NCBI RefSeq assembly: GCF_003205295.1
Contig: NZ_QJRP01000004.1
Span: 186,001 to 250,000, forward strand
Origin: Pseudomonas mosselii
GTDB lineage: Bacteria; Pseudomonadota; Gammaproteobacteria; Pseudomonadales; Pseudomonadaceae
Direction: 5' to 3'
Length of the DNA stretch: 64,000 nucleotides
Below are positions 60,673-64,000 of the stretch, one piece after another (position 1 is the first letter of the stretch; each line of letters opens with the position of its first letter). Both the position numbers and the translations under genes were made by a program. Under the pieces are notes generated by a model. The model saw only the letters and a program-made list of their open reading frames with translations, searched no databases and had not been told where the DNA came from.

Positions 60673-62676
60673 TTACCTGACCAGATGCAGGTACTGCATG
60701 TGCCGCTCGTACTGGTCGAGGATGTCGTTGATGATCTGCTCCTTGCTGTAGCCCACCAGATCATAGTTCTGGCTGCCTTCGCTCAAGTGCACCTCCGCCC
60801 GGTAGTACCGGCGATTCTTCAACTCCTGCGTCCCCAGCCCACCCAGCGCGAACGACGGCGTGAAGTAGCCACGCATCTGCACCTGGTAGATGAACGGCTG
60901 CTCCTCGCCATGGCCGATCTTCAGGCTGACGTTGTCGTGGCTCGGGTCGTCCTGGGTAATCAGCACCAGCCCCTTCTGCTCGAACACCTCGCGCACCTCG
61001 GCAATCGCCGGGCGCACCACGTCGTCCATGAAGCGATACACCTCGTCCCGCGACGGGAAGTGCACGGCCTGGCTCAGGCGTTGGCGCCAGCCGCCCCGCC
61101 CACGGCGGGACTGGGCGAACGGTGCCAGCGAGTGCATCTGCGCGATCTGTCGCTGGCTTTCCAGGTAGAAGGCCTTGTGCAGCCCCCACATCATGCACAG
61201 CAGGATCAGCGAGAACGGCAGCGAGGTCAGCACCACCGCCGACTTCAGCGAATCGATGCTACCGGCGAACAGCAGCGCGCTGGTGATCAGCGCGGTCATC
61301 GCGCCCCAGAAGATGCGCAGCCAGTTCGGGCCATCCTCGTCGGCGCCGCCGCCCTTGGCCGACAGCGTCGACAGCACCACCGTGCCGGAGTCGGCCGAGG
61401 TGACGAAGAACACGAAGCTGATGAACACCGTCACGGCGATCACCGTCTTGCTCCATGGGTAGGTTTCCAGCAGCAGGTACAAGCTCATCGACGGGTTGTC
61501 GATGGCCGACTGGCCGAGGGCGGTCATGCCGTGGTTGATCACCTGGTCCAGGGCGCTGTTGCCGAAGATCGACATCCACGCCAGGGTGAAGCCCAGCGGG
61601 ATCAGCAACACGCCGAAGACGAACTCGCGGATGGTCCGGCCCCGGGAGATGCGGGCGATGAACAGGCCCACGAACGGCGCCCAGGCAATCCACCAGGCCC
61701 AGTAGAACACCGTCCAACCACCCAGCCAGTCGCGCTGTTCACCGTAGGCGTACACATCGAAGCTCTTGCGCGGCAAGGCGCCCAGATAGTCGCCCAGGTT
61801 CTGGATCAAGGTGTTGAACAGGTGCTGGGTGGGCCCGGCGAACAGCACGAACAGCAGCAGCGCACAGGCCAGGAACAGGTTGATGTCGCTCATCACCCGC
61901 ACGCCCTTCTCCACCCCGGCGACCGCCACGGCCACCGCCGCGCCCATCATCAGGGTGATGAGGATCACCTGCACCCACTGGCTGTGGCTGATGCCGAACA
62001 GGTAGTCGAGGCCGGCGTTCAGGTGCAGCACGCCAAAGCCCATGTCAGCGCCCAGGCCGAACACCGTGGCGATGATGCCGAAGCCGTCCACTGCATAGCC
62101 GATCGGGCCGTTGATACGCTTGCCGATCAGCGGGTACAGCGCCGAGCGCAGGGCCAGCGGCAGGTTGTGCCGGTAGGCGAAGTAGGCCAGCGCCATGCCG
62201 ACGAAGGCGAACACGCCCCAGCCGTGCAAGCCCCAGTGCAAGAACAGGATCTGCATCGCCTGGCGCCCGGCCTCGGCCGTGCCCGCCTCGCCCTGCGGCG
62301 GCTGGAGCATATGGGTCAGCGGCTCGGAGACGCAGAAGAAGAACAGGGTGATGCTGATGCCGGCGGCGAACAGCATGCCGGCCCAGGACAGGTAGCTGAA
62401 CTCGGGTTCGTCGTGGTCGGCGCCTAGCTTGATCTTGCCGTAGCCGGACAAGGCGGTGACCACCACGAAGACCAGGTACAGGGTCATGGCCAGCATGTAG
62501 TACCAGCCGACGGTGTTGGCCGCCCAGTTCTGCGCCGCCAGCAACCAGTCGCCGGCGGCCTGGGGCTGGGCGATGACGATCAGGCCGAATAGGAGGATGA
62601 AGCTTGCCGCGAAGTAGAACACGGGGGGGTTCATGCGGATCTTGCCGTGGGCAAGGTCGGGGGTCGGTGCACTCAT
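60673..62676 (-). CDS. betT: BetT-type BCCT transporter (choline/betaine)
   Basis: A 667-residue transporter of the betaine/choline/carnitine family: about 12 membrane helices in residues 15-510 and a long cytoplasmic C-terminus of about 150 residues. The BCCT signature region VFYWAWWIAWAPFVGLFIAR and GRTIREF is clear, as are NWAANTVGWYYML and FFVTSADSGTVVLS. Long C-termini of this type are typical of BetT proteins that sense osmotic stress. Substrate is probably choline or glycine betaine. Confidence 0.92.
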   Translation of the reverse strand: MSAPTPDLAHGKIRMNPPVFYFAASFILLFGLIVIAQPQAAGDWLLAAQNWAANTVGWYYMLAMTLYLVFVVVTALSGYGKIKLGADHDEPEFSYLSWAGMLFAAGISITLFFFCVSEPLTHMLQPPQGEAGTAEAGRQAMQILFLHWGLHGWGVFAFVGMALAYFAYRHNLPLALRSALYPLIGKRINGPIGYAVDGFGIIATVFGLGADMGFGVLHLNAGLDYLFGISHSQWVQVILITLMMGAAVAVAVAGVEKGVRVMSDINLFLACALLLFVLFAGPTQHLFNTLIQNLGDYLGALPRKSFDVYAYGEQRDWLGGWTVFYWAWWIAWAPFVGLFIARISRGRTIREFVFGVLLIPLGFTLAWMSIFGNSALDQVINHGMTALGQSAIDNPSMSLYLLLETYPWSKTVIAVTVFISFVFFVTSADSGTVVLSTLSAKGGGADEDGPNWLRIFWGAMTALITSALLFAGSIDSLKSAVVLTSLPFSLILLCMMWGLHKAFYLESQRQIAQMHSLAPFAQSRRGRGGWRQRLSQAVHFPSRDEVYRFMDDVVRPAIAEVREVFEQKGLVLITQDDPSHDNVSLKIGHGEEQPFIYQVQMRGYFTPSFALGGLGTQELKNRRYYRAEVHLSEGSQNYDLVGYSKEQIINDILDQYERHMQYLHLVR

Positions 62677-62851
62677 TGAACGGGCACCTCGTCGAAGGAC
62701 GTGAGGCTCGGATTGAACGGGTTCAGCAAAGGCGATTCCTCCTTTTGAACACCGGCAATGGACCAGCGTTTTTCGTTGAACAAGCGTTCAAGTTAAACAT
62801 GGATCGAGTTTCAATGCGACCCGATGACGCTGGACGGGGCATCGGCGGCGG

Positions 62852-62944
62852 ACCCTTCGCGGGTAAACCCGCTCCCACAGGGTCGCGCTGTCAGTCAGTT
62901 CAGCGCCGTACCTGTGGGAGCGGGTTTACCCGCGAAAAGGCCGG
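62852..62944 (+). repeat. REP pair (GCGGGTAAACCCGC type)
   Basis: CCCTTCGCGGGTAAACCCGC faces GCGGGTTTACCCGCGAAAAG, upstream of betT and downstream of the EpsC gene. Confidence 0.92.
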
Positions 62945-62951
62945 GGCAGGC

Positions 62952-63884
62952 TCAGCCCTTGTCCTGGCAATCCAACTGCAGGTTAGCCTGGGTAATATTG
63001 CTGTCAGCCGGCACGCTGCGAGTCAGCCAGACGTTGCCGCCGATGGTCGAGCCCTTGCCGATGGTGATCCGCCCGAGGATGGTAGCGCCCGCGTAGATGA
63101 CGACGTCGTCCTCGACGATCGGGTGGCGTGCCAGGCCCTTGTGCAGGGTGCCCGACTCGTCGCTGGGGAAGCGCTTGGCGCCCAGGGTCACGGCCTGGTA
63201 GATACGCACCCGCTCGCCGATGATCGCGGTCTCGCCGATCACCACGCCGGTGCCGTGGTCGATGAAGAAGCTCGGGCCGATCTGCGCGCCGGGGTGGATG
63301 TCGATGCCGGTGGCCGAGTGCGCCAGCTCCGAGCTGATCCGCGCCAGCAGCGGCAGGCCGGCCTGGTACAGGTGGTGGGCCAGGCGGTGGTGGATGATCG
63401 CCAGGATGCCCGGGTAGCACAGCAGCACCTCGTCGACGCTACGCGCCGCCGGGTCGCCGTGGAAGGCGGCGAGCACGTCGGTGTCCAGCAGCACGCGCAG
63501 GGCCGGCAGGGCTGCGGCGAAGTCCTGGATCAGGCGCAGGGCGTGGGCATCGACATCGACCACATCGGTCTTGCCATGGCGCGCCGCATAGCGCAGCTCA
63601 AGGCGGGCCTGGGCCAGCAGCGCGGTGAGCGCGGCGTCGAGGGTGTGGCCGACGTAGAAATCTTCGCTCTCTTCACGCAGGTCCACCGGGCCCAGGCGCA
63701 TGGGGAACAGCGCGCCGCACAGCTGCTCGAGAATCTGGTGCAGCGCCTCGCGCGATGGCAGCTCGCGCCCGCCCTGCTCGCCGCTGCTGCGGCCGTTGTT
63801 GCTGCGCCACTGCTCACGGGCGCTGCGCAGGCCACTGACGATGCCTTGCAGTTGCCAGTGCCCGGTTGATGGTTGTTCGCTCAC
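62952..63884 (-). CDS. epsC: EpsC-type serine O-acetyltransferase
   Basis: A 310-residue acetyltransferase. The C-terminal half is a left-handed beta-helix of hexapeptide repeats with GIDIHPGAQIGPSFFIDHGT, VVIGETAIIGERVRIYQAV, HPIVEDDVVIYAGATILG and GNVWLT. The family makes O-acetylserine for cysteine synthesis. It differs from CysE by its long N-terminal helical part. A GTG start at 63884 has GGAG seven bases upstream; a 25-residue upstream extension into REP sequence is rejected. Confidence 0.9.
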   Translation of the reverse strand: MSEQPSTGHWQLQGIVSGLRSAREQWRSNNGRSSGEQGGRELPSREALHQILEQLCGALFPMRLGPVDLREESEDFYVGHTLDAALTALLAQARLELRYAARHGKTDVVDVDAHALRLIQDFAAALPALRVLLDTDVLAAFHGDPAARSVDEVLLCYPGILAIIHHRLAHHLYQAGLPLLARISSELAHSATGIDIHPGAQIGPSFFIDHGTGVVIGETAIIGERVRIYQAVTLGAKRFPSDESGTLHKGLARHPIVEDDVVIYAGATILGRITIGKGSTIGGNVWLTRSVPADSNITQANLQLDCQDKG

Positions 63885-63929
63885 GGTGTTTCTCCTGCCG
63901 GATAGGCCAACTGTTTTTATCGCCGGGTA

Positions 63930-64000
63930 GGGCCCCTTCGCGGGTAAACCCGCTCCCACAGGGACCGTATTGCCCTTGAGGCTTGCGCTGTACCTGTGGG
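63930..64000 (+). repeat. REP pair cut by the window edge (GCGGGTAAACCCGC type)
   Basis: A full left copy (CCCCTTCGCGGGTAAACCCG) and the beginning of the facing copy (ACCTGTGGG) are present upstream of the epsC gene. Confidence 0.85.

Overview
The window looks like chromosomal DNA of a Pseudomonas species, most probably of the P. putida group. Evidence: high GC, typical Pseudomonas proteins (two OprD-family porins, Tex, LsfA, OmpR/EnvZ, the ssuEADCBF and tauABCD gene orders), and many copies of the REP palindromes known from P. putida. The assignment comes from reading protein and repeat sequences, not from a database search. Coding density is high, and almost every space between convergent genes is filled by a REP pair or a hairpin terminator.

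Region 1 (1-9082) is the 3' part of a type VI secretion operon: end of hcp, a Tae4-type amidase effector, a small lipoprotein that is probably its immunity factor, then tssE, tssF, tssG, clpV and vgrG, nearly all joined by 4-8 bp overlaps. Region 2 (9288-19839) is accessory metabolism and envelope: a membrane-anchored glutamate-synthase-like flavoprotein, an OprD porin, a TonB-dependent siderophore receptor, agmatine deiminase, and a 966-residue fusion of a small-molecule kinase, a degenerate M23/lipoyl-like domain and a class III aminotransferase. Region 3 (20027-26672) holds the dTDP-rhamnose genes rfbB, rfbA and rfbD (no rfbC, but a coupled 39-codon ORF in its place) and the dctB-dctD two-component system with a coupled thioesterase-fold gene.

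Region 4 (26778-46760) is mostly housekeeping: cysQ-nudE, a HAD nucleotidase, the BON-LysM protein Kbp, fdhD with a YdeP-like molybdoenzyme, a glycine-zipper protein, an orphan cheR and response regulator, pckA, hslO, a PAP2 phosphatase, hslR, rimB-rimK, ompR-envZ, tex and two thioesterases.

Region 5 (47002-63884) is rich in sulfur and redox genes: gshA with a coupled TetR regulator, the sulfonate operon ssuEADCBF, the 1-Cys peroxiredoxin lsfA, a second OprD porin, the taurine operon tauABCD, a BetT-type betaine/choline transporter and an EpsC-type serine acetyltransferase. Together these cover sulfonate uptake, sulfite release, entry into cysteine and glutathione, and peroxide defence. AT-rich TTATTTAT cores recur upstream of ssuE, lsfA and tauA and may mark a shared sulfur-starvation control.

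The items most worth following up are the Tae4/lipoprotein pair, the three-domain kinase-aminotransferase, the shared sulfur-promoter motif, the nested REP structures, and a hairpin terminator on the minus strand near 33002 with no obvious gene in front of it. I saw no CRISPR array, rRNA, tRNA, prophage, transposase or insertion sequence.
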